Source: Ptiloglossa arizonensis
Taxonomy: Eukaryota > Arthropoda > Insecta > Hymenoptera > Colletidae
Direction: 5' to 3'
Assembly (NCBI RefSeq): GCF_051014685.1
Contig: NC_135055.1
Span: 15,364,001-15,428,000, forward strand
Length of the DNA stretch: 64,000 nucleotides
This document shows, piece after piece, positions 41,207 to 54,808 of this stretch. A program made the translations under genes and the position numbers. The stretch's first letter is position 1, and every line of letters begins with the position of its first letter. The notes under the pieces are model-generated. The model saw nothing but the letters and a program-made list of their open reading frames with translations. It had not been told where the DNA came from and made no database searches.

Positions 41207-41903
41207 ATGACCTTAACACATTTGTTTGGTAGTCTTTTGGAAAAAACTAAACCTCTTATCAATATTACTACCAATAATTTAGGTTTGTAAAAAGCAAAAT
41301 ATTTTACTATTGCATTTATAATATCAAATTTATACCAGCATATAAATTCATATAAATTAATCATTCTTTCCCATCTAATATTTATTCGATTTAAAATAAT
41401 ATATAAATAATTAACAGCATTTGTTAGATATGCATCAAAGAAAAATAGTCCTACTACAAGAAATAGACCTATTTACACAAGACCTAAACATAGAGGATGG
41501 AGAGTGCAAGATGGACATTATGTTCAAGAAGGTACAATATTAGTCAAACAACGTAATCTTAGATTTCATCCAGGGCTTTATGTAAGTGTAATTATGGTCT
41601 TTAAAATGTATATTCATGAAGAAAAATCAAATTTCAAAAAGTAATTTCATTTAAATGTACAAAATTATATGATACATATACTTATTATTTACTTCATAGG
41701 TTGGTATGGGTAAAGATAGCACATTATATGCTTTGGAACGTGGAACAGTCGTTGTCACATGTGAAAAAATCAATCCAAATTCAACAAATTACTGGGCTAA
41801 ATTAACCTATGCAGGCAAAGAAGGCAGTGTTATATACAAGAAACATTTTAATATTATTCCTGAACCACAACATGATAGATTTATTGTAATTGATACTGTA
41901 TAG
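41207..41903 (+). CDS. mRpL27: Mitochondrial ribosomal protein bL27m
   Basis: A protein of the large subunit of the mitochondrial ribosome, placed near the peptidyl-transferase centre. Exons: 41207-41282, 41418-41581, 41700-41903. They join in frame to 147 residues; the human protein has 148. An N-terminal targeting sequence ends near VRYASKKNSPT. The L27 core follows: PKHRGWRVQDGHYVQEGTIL, then RFHPGLYVGMGKDSTLYALE. The protein has the longer C-terminal extension typical of the mitochondrial form. Its stop codon is 115 bp from that of TSEN34 on the opposite strand. It is divergent from CCT1. Confidence 0.95.
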
Positions 41904-42018
41904 AAAAATTATTATGGTCATATTTATATGTTTCATTTATAAACTAAAAGTACGAACATAACATTAGGAAAGCAGCAAGCTTCTCATTTTATTTTTCTTG
42001 TAAAATCAATAATATGTA

Positions 42019-43374
42019 TTACCCATTTTCGAGTATATTACTTTCTGCCCATTGAAATGATTGATACATTATACTGCTTTGATCTTCAGAAAAGAAGGCA
42101 TATACACGTGTTTTTCGAACATGACATGCAATTCGACATTGAGCTGACAATTCAGTTATTGGAATTTCTTCATTTCTGTCTTTACATTGAATTATAAATT
42201 GAGAATGAAACATAATAGGATCACCTATAAAAATAATACAAAATTAAAATATTAATTTAAAATGCACTAGTGTAAAAACTAAAATATTTTAATCTTATTT
42301 TATTTTAATTTTAAAGTAACATTTAAATAATAAAAAATGTATTGCAAATTACACACCAGGATATACTAAAAAATCTCCACCAAATTTTCCTCCACTTGTT
42401 ACATAATATCCTCTCTCCCATAGATCTTTATATGTTTTATATCGAAGTTGTTCTCTGCAATTAAAGGGGTATTTCCATTCTATTACTTGAACATCATCTT
42501 TATCTAACCATGGATACACTGAAAATATATTGCTATCAATGTCTTAAAAAAAAAGTACAAATATTTTAGAAGGTGATATACTTAATATTATGTTGTATTA
42601 TTCTATATCATATACTACTTTAAAATATGACTTCCTATTCCCTTACCTGTATGAGTTTGAACTAAAGCATCACTCTTGTCTAATTTAGGTAATTTTGCCA
42701 TTTCTTCTTCTAATAAATCTTGTCTGTTTATCTCAATATTATTAAGAGCTTCTTGTATTTTTGGATCTAATGGTTTCTTTGCTTTCTTTTTCCTTGTTTC
42801 TATACCAAGTATCTTCCGTTTCTTACCTTCTACAATTTTGTCCATTACTCCAATTATCTATAATAATATTCATTATTTTATTGGAAAGAAAATCTTTAAA
42901 AATTTATTACAACTATTTAATATATAGTTGAATTATATTATAATAAGATTGTGTCGTTACCTGTTTTTTTCTTTCATTCCTTAAACATTCTTCTTGTTCT
43001 ACATATAATGTGTTCCTGTATTCTTCAAAAGATTGTTTCAGTGAATCAGTTGGTGGTTTTTGGAAACATGGATATTGAACAAGTCGTACAAGTTTTTTTT
43101 CAAGTAAAAGAGATACTTCTTCTGGTTGTAGAAGTAATGGAAGTCCTGAAAGTATATCTTGTCTAGTTTTCTTTGGAAGACAACCTATTAAATCGCCAAC
43201 TATTCTATAATCCCTTCGAAGTTTTAACCAGTCTGGAAGATAAAAATACTTATTATTACAAATTTATATTTATATTTGCATTGTATAATTTATACATTAG
43301 AAAGTATTAAAAAAAGGATTACCTTCTGCACTCCATATGAAAACGTTGTTTCTTGACGAAATTAAGTCTATCAT
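42019..43374 (-). CDS. TSEN34: tRNA-splicing endonuclease subunit Sen34
   Basis: A catalytic subunit of the tRNA intron endonuclease that cuts the 3' splice site of pre-tRNAs in the nucleus. Exons: 43374-43323, 43232-42961, 42857-42647, 42518-42357, 42224-42019. They join in frame to 300 residues; human TSEN34 has 310. The C-terminal nuclease fold is clear: DLWERGYYVTSGGKFGGDF, then FLVYPGDP. The three catalytic residues can be placed as Tyr in FLVYPGDP, His in MFHSQF and Lys in HVRKT. The middle third is Lys/Glu-rich and less conserved. A minus-strand AATAAA at 41988-41993 lies 26 bases beyond the stop. Head-to-head with Mtl. Confidence 0.94.
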
Positions 43375-44698
43375 TTCTAATTTAAAAAACTTATAAAACT
43401 TTTCAAAATATATTTTGCAGTTGTAAATTTTATGATGCACCAAATATTAATAAACCATCATAAATACAGTTGTATTATTTTATTTTCGTAGTAATAATAA
43501 TAAATTATTTACTATTTAAAAGACATGTTTTTCTTAGCCCTGATTTTCAATGACCAATCAAATTAAATATTAAATGCTGATCCACACATAAATAAAATTT
43601 TTTAGAAACTTTTTGAGACAATTATTTAGAAAGGAAATTTTATAGAAGTTATACAAAATAATTAAATACATACAATATTATATAAATTTTTCAAAGAAAT
43701 TGTAAATTATAAATAAATACTATGTATGATTACTACATCGACATTTGAAATGTTTATTATAAAAAATATTGCAATATTATACGGCAGGATTTCCAGGATT
43801 TGCGATTAAAACAAAATTAATTGTAATGAGTTAATTGTATAGTATTTTCGAGATCACTACACATTCGATATTAGGTGAAGAAATTTAGCCTAACAAAAAT
43901 ACTTCTTCAACAGATGTCGCCATTCATCATTTCTAAATAATAATTGTGTCGGGTAGAAGGGGAAGGAAGAGGATTGTCGAACATCTGTCACCAAGCGAAG
44001 GCTACGTCCGTTTTAGTCCCAAAAACCGCAATACCGTCATGGCACCCGGTTTTATAATTTTTTGAAGAAAGTCCGATACATACGTAACCGAAGTCGTGCT
44101 GAAATAGTGATTTTTTTTCTATTCGAACGTTTGTTCATATTTGGTGAGTGATCAAATGATACCAATTATGGTTGTTTACCGATTGCGTACCGAACAAATA
44201 AACTGAAATTGAAGGGCAAGCCCTTCAATTAAAGTAGACCTATATACTTTTGTGACTAACCTTCAAATTTGAAATGTGTAGCGTTTTATTCCCTTGATTC
44301 GCTTGACAGATTTACACAACTTAACAATATGTTCTATACTAATATAAAATACATTTTGGGATTAACATTTGATATAAAAAGTATTTCTCTTTACTTAAAC
44401 ACACCTTATAGTTTTTACGGACTATAGAATTAGAATTGACAATTGTGTCGGTGTCAAGTAAGGGTAATCGATCTTTACAAAATTGTTAAGTTATAAGTGC
44501 TTAAAATAATTTGACGACAACATTTTCAAGCTAAATACTCAATGATATTCGTAATTTTTTGTATTCGAAACAAATGTGTAGCTTTTTTCTTTTGTTTCAA
44601 ATATTACAAAAACGAAGTCCTTCAACAATTTTTTAATTAGAATATAGTATTATAATAAGAAAGTAATTATATTTATTTGTTACTCTAGTCTTGGAAAC
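43375..44698. promoter_or_regulatory. TSEN34/Mtl divergent promoter and Mtl 5' UTR
   Basis: This lies between two divergent starts. The part around 43900-44143 is less AT-rich and looks like a non-coding first exon of Mtl ending at 44143 (TTTG before GTGAGT). It would splice to the acceptor TACTCTAG at 44688, which leaves 10 bases of leader before the ATG at 44699. Transcription start sites are not readable from sequence. Confidence 0.45.
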
Positions 44699-45712
44699 AT
44701 GAGTTCAGGTAGACCAATCAAGTGTGTGGTGGTAGGAGATGGAACAGTAGGAAAAACGTGTATGTTAATATCATATACAACAGACAGTTTTCCAGGAGAA
44801 TATGTACCCACAGTGTAAGTATTAATGTTGTGTGAATTAGAACATCTTTATATTATTTATAACAATACAATATGGATAAATTGTACAATTTGATTGAAAG
44901 TTATATAGAAAAATATTTTTAATTTTAAGAAATATATTCTTGTAACGACATTTTATTACCCATTTTTTTCTTGGAGTAGTGAAATGGGGTGGCTAATAAT
45001 AGTAAAGCAGTATTGGACACCCTTCCACTACTTACAGGAAGTAATCCATTCTGCATCACATTTTTATAGCATTCTTTGTGTACTAAAGTCTTTTAAGACT
45101 TTATTTAATTGCATAAATGTTTAAGTGTTAAAAAACTTTTATATCATGTTTGAAACAAATTTAAAAGATATATATTTGAGAAAGAGATTAAAGTCAAATA
45201 TATTAAATATATTTATAGTTAGGTATTATATGGTGTTTAAATGTTTTATAACTTTAACTTTCTTTTAGAATATTTGAATAAAGTTTTCATTGTATCATAC
45301 AGATTTGACAATTACTCAGCACCTATGGTTGTGGATGGAATACCTGTTAGCTTAGGACTTTGGGATACAGCTGGTCAAGAAGACTATGATAGGCTTCGTC
45401 CACTTTCATACCCACAGACAGATGTTTTTCTCATTTGTTTCTCGGTAACAAGCCCTTCATCATTTGAAAATGTTACTAGTAAGTGGTATCCAGAGATAAA
45501 ACATCACTGCCCAGATGCACCAATGATACTTGTTGGAACTAAAATAGATTTACGAGACGATCGTGAAACACTTACCGCCTTAGCTGAACAAGGCCTTAGT
45601 GCCATAAAACGTGAACAAGGACAAAAGTTGGCAAATAAGGTCAGAATAATTTCTAGTAGTGAAACAAAATCTATATAAAAGAAATAATTTAGTTTATAAT
45701 ACACACATAACA

Positions 45713-45769
<57 letters not shown>

Positions 45770-45967
45770 TACTTGTTTAATTTCAAATTCTGTTATAACA
45801 TTATAATCAATAATTTTAAATGTAATTCATAGATTCGTGCAGTGAAATATATGGAATGTTCTGCACTTACACAACGTGGTCTGAAACAAGTGTTTGATGA
45901 AGCAGTTCGTGCTGTTTTAAGACCTGAACCACAAAAACGCAGGCAGAGAAGATGCATTATGTTATAA
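44699..45967 (+). CDS. Mtl: Rac-family small GTPase Mig-2-like
   Basis: A Rho/Rac GTPase that controls actin, cell migration and axon guidance. Coding exons: 44699-44814, 45303-45639, 45833-45967. They join in frame to 195 residues. The P-loop is GDGTVGKT, with switch I EYVPTVFDNY, switch [22 protein letters not shown], the specificity motif GTKIDL and the base-binding ECSAL. The C-terminus is polybasic (KRRQRR) and ends in the prenylation box CIML. The N-terminus [20 protein letters not shown] and the segment [20 protein letters not shown] match Drosophila Mtl rather than Rac1/Rac2, which read GDGAVGKT. The 3' flank is a long gene-free AT-rich stretch. Confidence 0.96.
45715..45769. repeat. 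(AT)n(AC)n microsatellite
   Basis: About 23 AT units followed by a short AC run, located in the last intron of Mtl. It accounts for the long low-complexity frame on the opposite strand, which is not a gene. Confidence 0.95.
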
Positions 45968-48900
45968 ACAATAAACGATCAGGAATGAATCAATGTAGGT
46001 AAAGCCATATATAAACAGACAGACTGAAATTAATTTTGTCATAAAGAAAAGAAAGAAAATATGAATGTTTTGAAATGAAGGTAGCAGATCATACATTTTA
46101 ATGAACTTTCTGGCAGCTATAATTTACCACATCATAAATAAAGTACAATTTACAGCTTTCTTATTTTAATGTACGCTGTAAAATTAATGCTGTAAGACTA
46201 AAAAGAAACGTGAACAACGAGAAAGTATGATCAAATTTTTAATCATCTTATAGCATTTCTAACATAAATTTATACATTATTGTACTAGTCAATGTCAAAA
46301 AGGAATATCTCATAAAGTTGAGAACATACATATTTACAGGTAATTGTTTATTTTTATAAAATAACAATTTTCAATTTTTGTCATATTATGTAATTTCTTA
46401 ACTTTGAAATGCAGTGTTTTAATCAATAATATTGGAACAAAGCTAATATGCATTTATAATTAAAAATGCCGGATCTTGAAACTTTGATCATGAGAGCTGC
46501 CAGACTTCGAAATTTTTATATTTATAACAGTAAAAACATTCATTTTAGTACACACATATGATAGATATAACAATCAATATACTAACAATTTTTATAAAAT
46601 GTAAAATAGCATTATAGGGTTATTTAAACATACAGTGCCATAGCAACGAAAAAATCAAATCAATAATGCGAGCATTTTTTATGTCAGTTCTAGACAATAT
46701 GTGTTTGTACCTTTTATTAGACTCCCTTACTTACTAGTAAAGTTAGGAAAAGATGTAAAGGAATTGAAAAATCTTGTAACAAGAAATATTTTATATTTAC
46801 CTTAAAATTTTCTATAAATATTGCGATTGTAATATTTCTTCACATTGTAACAGAAAAAGGTATGTTTACGTATAATATACTGCCAGTAAACATTTGTACA
46901 CTTTTTGTGAACGAATTTAATAGTTTTATATAACATACTTTATTGTCTAGAATTTGAGCATTTTCTTATGCCTACATAATACAAGCATGCTGTAGTGTAT
47001 TATGTGTATTAATATTTATTTTGTTTTGACCATGTGCTAAGTAAGAATGTTTTAAAAGGAATTTATTGCAAACTATTTAAACATGTATTTTAAATTGTAT
47101 TGCTGTGGTTTCATGTGGCTGATACAGTTTTGCAGATTGTTGTATTGATACAATCTAATCAACAACTAAAGGCCCTAAATTATTTTTCATAGGTACTGAG
47201 ATTACATTGCAAAAGTAATAATCAAAATATATACTAAATTGTGTAAGGAAATGTATTACCAGTGACAAACATATGGTGCAAATTATGCCTATAAAATGAA
47301 GAACATAGCACAATTTATTTTAAAAAATACCATGACATCTTTAATCTTCCATTATTAATTTTATAAAATTAATTTATATAAATTTTCACAATTAGAAAAA
47401 ATACAACATATTTTAGAATAACGAGTACACTGTACAGAACAAATATTTCTTTTTATGAATCAAATTACTTGCATCTATGAGTACATCTAATTTATTATTG
47501 TGAATTTTTCATTAATACTATTGTACTATAACATACTTTGTTTATGCTGATATACAATAGTAAAACATTATTTTCATAGATATCATGTGCTCTCTATAAA
47601 AGGACTCAAAGGAAAAAATAGTGTGATGACTAACAAATATTCCTCCACTCGTGAACATGCTATTTTTTTATATTTGAAAAAAAGCTTAGAATGTAGAAAG
47701 ATAGGACATGCGTGCCATATGCTTTCAAATTTATAAAATGAATATTACATAACATACTTTGTTCGTATTTGTACTCAATGTGAATTTTGAAACGAATTAG
47801 AGATACGTCATATTTAAAATGAAAAATTCTTAGTATAAGCGAGAGTGAATAATGAATGAGGCATATTAATGCTTGCTGAGTGTACATACTGTAGCATAGT
47901 AATAACATGCTCTAAATTTCAATCAAGCAAAGTTTGATGTCAAAATAATATGATTTCTTTCCTCTAAAATATTTCAGTATGTACACAATTTATTAGAGCA
48001 ATTAGTCATGTGATTGAAGTATAGAGTGTGTCGCGAGATGTTTGCAGTAAGCTTTACACTTTATTGTATTTGCTACAATCTTAAACAGAAAATTTGTTTC
48101 TGACACTTCTGCTGCAAGATATCTTATAAATTAAACTTTTAGTTAAGGACGTACAATACATTTGTAGTTCCTGTGTAAGACAATTTTTTCTTTGATATTT
48201 CAAAGAGCACAACTCAAGACATTAATGCTATTCTACAACAGATTTAAGCCTAGGAATTTTTTATATTATGTACATACGTACATAAATATGACACGTTTAT
48301 GATATAAAGTGAACAAGCACCAATTTTTGTAATATAATAATCATATGCAAATTTGCATTTATTGTAAGTAGTGCATTTATTTTACAATAACTATCGTGTG
48401 TACGTTCTGTATCCTGTTATTTATTTATTACATATATATTGAAATGTGAAAAAAAATTATTAGTAAATTTTTAGATTTTTAAAATGCCAATCCAAAGTCT
48501 GATTACATACTATAACAGTGTATCAAACATAGATCAATTAAAACTAAGGACAAGACAAAGCACAATCTTTTTTAAAATACTATTTAACTTTTAAGATTAA
48601 TATCAATAATTTTTTTTGCAGTATTACAATGTAAATAAAAACTTTATTCTATTATTTCAAAATATAATTTATATCTGAAATTTTTCTTTTTATATACCAT
48701 AATTAAACTGTTACAAATCCGCAATGTACTGTAACAACTATTAATTAATTGCAATCATGTTTTAAATAAAAATAGAGAAAACTCAGGTAATTAATGTAAA
48801 ATATTTGAGTTCATTATACCATATGTCAATTTTAACAAAAGTAGAAAAGAAATTGATAAGTTTGTATTAATAACAGAATTTTGAATTTGTGCATATTATT

Positions 48901-51064
48901 GGTAAGATGAATTACACTACTTACAACTTATGCATTTAACAAAGGTATTTAACAGTGACTCTCTCTTTTAAAGAAAAAAAAAACAGCAAAGGATGCTACA
49001 AACCAAAGTCCAATATTACTTTTAATATAACGTTTATGATTTTTATTATGTATTATTGCATATAAGTATACAAAGAGTGGATGTGTGAAGTGTAAAGATA
49101 TTCTAGTCACCAAAAATCTGGTTTTATTTGTATATGAAATATTTTATCGAAATTTATATTCAAATCGCGTCTAATCAATAAATGAACATTTTTATTAAAA
49201 GAGAAAAACAATCAAATTGAAATAATAATATGGAGGACATGAAAGTATTGACTCAATTTAAGATATTGTCAATTTAGGTAGAACAGAATAAACCAAACAA
49301 GGAGGATAAGATTGCATTAGAATACAAATGTATGTACATGCACTAAGATACAAATTTAATCGTCAGTAATGTATAAACATAACACTTATCTATTTTCTTA
49401 AAATTTCTGTAAAACCACTAATTTCTGTACTAATAAAGCAGCACAAGGGAACTTTATGGTGAAATAAATCATGTTTTTCTTATTCCATATTCATAATGGA
49501 TAATGTTGAAATAATCTATAACAATTATGTTATTACACTGCACAAAGAATTCTAAGAATTATTTTCATAGAAAATAAAAAATAACGAAACAAATCTCCTA
49601 ATGTTTTCAGTTGTACTTATAATATGATTGCATAAAAGAGTTGATAGTCAATCTGTATTATCTTTCATTTATTGTAGCTTCATAAAAGTGCTCTTTTGCT
49701 GCCAATACAGTGGTATATACAAAGTGTCATTAAAATTTAAAAATTAATTTTAACTATCCTATTTTCTTAAGGAAAATACAAATCATAGTGTTAAATAACA
49801 ATCAAAATGTAACTACATAGATGCATGTTCTAAATACCACTTGGAAGCATTTATTTTTATTTATATGTATTTTGAAAAGAACTTCTTAAAATAAAGTACA
49901 TAATAAGAAGTGCTTGAATTTTCAATTAAAACTCTTACTCCACAGTTTTATAAAAGATAAATTCTTTACATTTGATAATTGTAAAACTTCAAATAGAATA
50001 TAATCAATATTGCCAGGTAATTATCTAATATATTTGTTGTTTGTTTTTATGGTGTTCGTATATTATTAATAATAATAATAATAAATATTATATATTTACA
50101 TACATAAAAAATAATATTATTGAGAAGATGATGTTAGTTGTCCAATACATAGCATTATATGTAATATAAGACATTATCCCATATTATGTAATGTATTATA
50201 TGCATTATGCCTTCCATTAAGTATATTATTGCAACATTATTAAAGAAACTAACTAATATAAGATAAAGCTTTTAATACTATAGAGAAGAAAGATTGTACT
50301 AACAAGGGAAAACAATTAAAAATATACAATTCATAATTTTTTATTACATCTATTTATATATAAATAGAATTATAAATAATAGAAATCAATAAATTTCAGT
50401 ATGTAGTTGCAATATACATTTCTTTATTGACTATTCTAGAATTTCAGAATTGTTTTGTAAATAATTAGTTCTCTGAAGGAAATGTGGATGAATGACTGTC
50501 CTTAAAAGGTAAAGACTATATTATACATGGCTTAGGAATGCTAAATAATACAATTTTTATTCCAAAATAAAAGAAGCAGTGTATTAATTCCTAATGGTGA
50601 ATATTTTTTTAAACATTTCAAAATTATATTGGGAAAATATAAAAAACTATAAGGTTTCATAAGATTTCCAGTTAAAGAAATCTCATTTTAATCCATGCTC
50701 AAAATTAAATATTTCATAAATATATAGTACAAAGGAGTCAAACTTGCAATATTGTGCAGTAAATGAAAGGTAAAAATTGAAGTATTAAAGGTTATGTAAG
50801 TGTACACATTAGTGCGTATGAGTGCAGCTTACAATTTCTAGTAAATATTTCACTTCAATATTTCAATAGCTTAAAATAGTGTTTTTTAAAGAATAATTGC
50901 TTAAGAAATTTACATGTCAAAAACTGTATCTAATTTATAAAATACTATATATTACTGTTCTTGTATCTACTACCACTATTCCACACGTATTTAATCATAT
51001 CGTTATATATGTAGAAATTGTGTAACCTAATATTCGTAATACCTAAAGGGTGAAACTTTGTGTA
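45968..51064. other. 5.1-kb AT-rich gap / probable long Mtl 3' UTR
   Basis: No open frame longer than about 80 codons and no recognisable RNA gene. Several AATAAA motifs are scattered on the plus strand. Part of it is probably the Mtl 3' UTR, since neuronally expressed GTPase genes in insects often have long ones. UGUANAUA-like sites occur at 47881, 48269, 48630 and 50456. In sequence this AT-rich a few are expected by chance. Confidence 0.45.
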
Positions 51065-51973
51065 ATGTTATCTAAAACAATTTATAATTTTTTGCGGAGT
51101 ACGATATGTGAAAACAAACTAATGTTTCATAGATTATGGGACGTGTCAAAATTTAATTCTCGACAGTATAATTTATTTGTAAACTATTCGTCTGTAGAAC
51201 GAAACTTTAACTGTATAACAATTAAAAGATTCAAGAGAAAAGGTTTGGAGCGGGTAATTAAAATATTCTTTAGTTTAAATTTTTTTGTGTCAAAAACGAA
51301 GTGTGTTTATATATTTGTTATGGCTACATTTTTTAGACTGGTAATAATGAAAACAAAGGCAACTTAGAAGACATAGATGAGTATTTGCAGACTAATAGCT
51401 CCCAAACAATTAAGGCTACAATACCTTCCCTTCGTATAGATATAATTTCTAAAGTGGCATTTGGAAAATCACGCGCGTATGTTAATATTATTTACTTTCA
51501 AATATTTAAGAATTACCTTTGTAATTAATTCATATCTTAATGTTGCATAACAGCATTCAATATTTTAAGCATAAAATAAATATTTGTACAATAGTATATA
51601 ATATACATAAATAATAATTGAAATTTTATTTTTTACAGTAAGATAGATCAAGAATTTTATAATAGCAATATTCGTATTAATGGAGAAAGATGTCTTAAAA
51701 AAAATACAGTGGTAAGAACATTTTTATAACAAAGTAAAAAAGTTACATAATAGAACAGAACCATTTTATAATATTTAAATTAAATAGGTAGAGGTAGAAG
51801 ATGAGATTGATTTAATTAGAGGTCGAAGTCCTAATAATAATAAATTCTTAATAGTAGACCGTTGTATTGTACTTTCAATTGGTACAACTTCGGATAATAT
51901 TTTAGTGGAATTGCTGAGAAATAAAAATTTATTAATTGAGGATTATGCTGATTCATGGAATGGTGTAAAATAA
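51065..51973 (+). CDS. MTRES1: Mitochondrial transcription rescue factor 1 (S4-like RNA-binding)
   Basis: A mitochondrial matrix RNA-binding protein that in vertebrates supports mitochondrial transcription and ribosome function under stress (formerly C6orf203). Exons: 51065-51253, 51337-51476, 51639-51711, 51788-51973. They join in frame to 195 residues. The N-terminus is basic and amphipathic (MLSKTIYNFLRSTICENKLM), as for a targeting peptide. An acidic, Asn-rich linker follows. The C-terminal half is an S4-like fold with LRIDIISKVAFGKSRAKID, then IRINGERCLKKNTVVEVED and IDLIRG. The ATG at 51065 is chosen because the open frame begins upstream only with a GTG. It converges on Rod, with stop codons 248 bp apart. 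Confidence 0.85.
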
Positions 51974-52221
51974 TCTGCATTCATATCTTATATGTGTATA
52001 AAATTCTGATATAGACTTTTGGTAAATAAAATATTTTGTATCAATGTAACAAAAGTTATATAAAACTAATACTTTAATATCTTAATAATTTGTTTTATTA
52101 ATAATTTTTATTTCTTAAATAATTATAATTTTCTAATAATTAATAAATAATTAAATACGAAAATTTTGAAATTCATTGTAAATATTTATTAAACAGTTGT
52201 ATAAAAAACATTCTATGTATG

Positions 52222-54765
52222 TTAAATATTTATTTTTAACAATGCATTTTGTATAATCCTACTGCACTGAAAAGAGAATAATAAGCCCTTGGTTAAAAAT
52301 TTTTTTTTAAAGAGAACTTATAAACTTATATTATAAAACATGCATGTTACAAATGCGATGTATAATTAACATAGAAAATTAGTAGTGCAAATACTTACAT
52401 AAGGCACACAAAGTATTCCATTTAATGAAAGGTTATTTAAATCTTCTAATACTTTTGTAACATTGAATGTATCTTTGATTTTCTATAAAGAAGAGATTAT
52501 TTTAACAATAAAAATTTTAATGTAATTTAACCGTTTCATGTAAAGTAAAGTACCATGGATTTAACACTAAGTTTTGACATAATCTTAAAATATATACAAA
52601 TCTAAAAATAATGTCTACTCACTTCTAAAACATATTTCTTACTATCATCGTGTAAAAAAGGTAAAAGAATAGCAGCTAAATGTGGTTGTTGGCATTGAAA
52701 ACAATACTGTATTATATCATCAAAATATAATACATGTAGAATAGGACACGAATACAAAAGTTTTAATGTTTCAATACAATCATCAATTTGTTCAGAGGTT
52801 GAATGAACATCCATTTTTATAAATGGTTCAGAAATTACTACTTGCCACCCAGATAGATATCCATTAGAATTGACAATACCACTTATATTTCGTACTTGCA
52901 GTAAAATTTTTTTCAATTCATTAATCTGAAAAGAATGGCAATAGATCTAATACAATGTAATTATTTTTATATATTTTAAAAATATAATTTATCTACCATT
53001 AATAATTCAGCTAATTGAGTTAAATTTTTATCCCACAGTTCATAGTCATATATTTCAAAATCTATGCAAATTTGTGCAATAATAACAAGTACTTGTGTAG
53101 AATAACTTCGCATTTTCCACAAAATCTGCACTAATTCGTGTTTGGAACATGCTTCAAAAGTTTTTATACTGTAACCTATTCCCAATGATTCCAATTTACT
53201 TATATATTTCAGAGATTTCATATAGTTTCTGAAAAATAATTATTTAAATATATCGAGAGATGTTATCAATATAGCATTTGAGAAGTTGTAAATGCAAAAT
53301 AATTAAGAATTAGTATATACATTAATTATACAATACCTAATTGTTTTATTATCGCGTTTAGTTAAATCTTCTAATTTAGCTGTATCAAGTATAGACTGTA
53401 ACACATGAAGAGCTTTATAACGGGTTTCAGGACTATAATCTTCATTACTATCATTAAAACCTATGTTTATCAGAAAGTTAATTGACAAATCGAAATTTCC
53501 ATATTTTAGAATGTAACACGCCCTAAAAATACATTAGACATATTTAAATACCTTATAATACATACATACAAAAGGAGTATTCTAATTGTATTAATGTACC
53601 TTAACAAATTATCGTTAGAATTTGGATTTACTTCAGAATTGATTATTGAATATGTATCCGTTATACTTTGATTAAATTTCATGCATTTATCTGGCTGCAG
53701 CCATTCTTGTAACAATTCCGTCCACAGTTTTACCATGTTGATAGAAAACAACTCACAGATAGAACCAACTGCTGAATTTATATCAGGTCTATGATCAATT
53801 ACACATTTGTACCTTTGTGGTATACTATCATCTGTATACAGTTCACGAACTAACTTATGCGGATTTCTAATCAGTGATAAATAATTTATCTTTTCTAAGC
53901 CATGTATACGTAAAATGTGTTCTGATGTAAAATGTAAATACTTCAATTTTATTTTCTAAAATGAAACATTCATAAACAAAAATAGATTATGATTACAAAT
54001 TTTGCAAAATAAAAGCAAAATGTATACCTCTAGCATTCCTTCTTCAAGTGTACAATGGAATTTCTGAACTGATAGTTGAGCATAATTATAACATTCTTTA
54101 ATTGCTGCTACTTGATCAGCGCCTAATAAAAATAAATAATTATTTTATCTTAATTTTTTATATCACTTATTAATCAATCTGTAATAATGTAACTCGCGAT
54201 CAAAATCATACACAATACCTGGAGGTGTATGATTCACAACATAATATAATGCTGCTGTGCCATAGTATAATGCTTTTGGATCATTTATTCGCTCTATACA
54301 TTTCTTTATATTGTTTAATAAACTACTGTTTTTTGCATAGTGATTCCATTTATTTGTTTTATGTTTATTTCTCCAAATATGTGTTACTTCTCCTTTAATA
54401 GCCAATGAACATATGATATGTGGTTGTAATTTAAAAATAGGAGCAATATCTAACCACTTTTCATAATTTTTTAAATTTAATTCAGGAGCTGAAAGTTAAT
54501 TAATATTAAATTTAACTATTTATTTAAAAATTATAAATATTATATTATAAATAAATTTTACTTATAAGTGTCCAGAATTCAATTTCAGGTAAGAAAGGCA
54601 ATCGCCATTTTGCTATAGGTGGTAGACATGTATATCCTGGATTAAGATGCATCCATTTATCGCATTCTAATTGTGTAGGTTGACTAAAAAAAATCATATA
54701 AAATATCATTATATAAAGTAACATAATGTTTACATAAACTCATGGCAAAGTCTCATAAGTATACT

Positions 54766-54808
<43 letters not shown>

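Noticed and set aside
45504..45770. 88-codon minus-strand open frame beginning in a Tyr/Ile repeat
   Set aside because: It is the translation of the (AT)n microsatellite and the antisense of Mtl exon 2.
47881..50463. Four UGUANAUA (Pumilio-like) sites
   Set aside because: In about 5 kb of such AT-rich sequence one or two are expected by chance, so four are not convincing evidence of regulation.
51050..51064. Upstream start of the MTRES1 frame
   Set aside because: The triplet at 51050 is GTG, not ATG. The first ATG in frame is at 51065.
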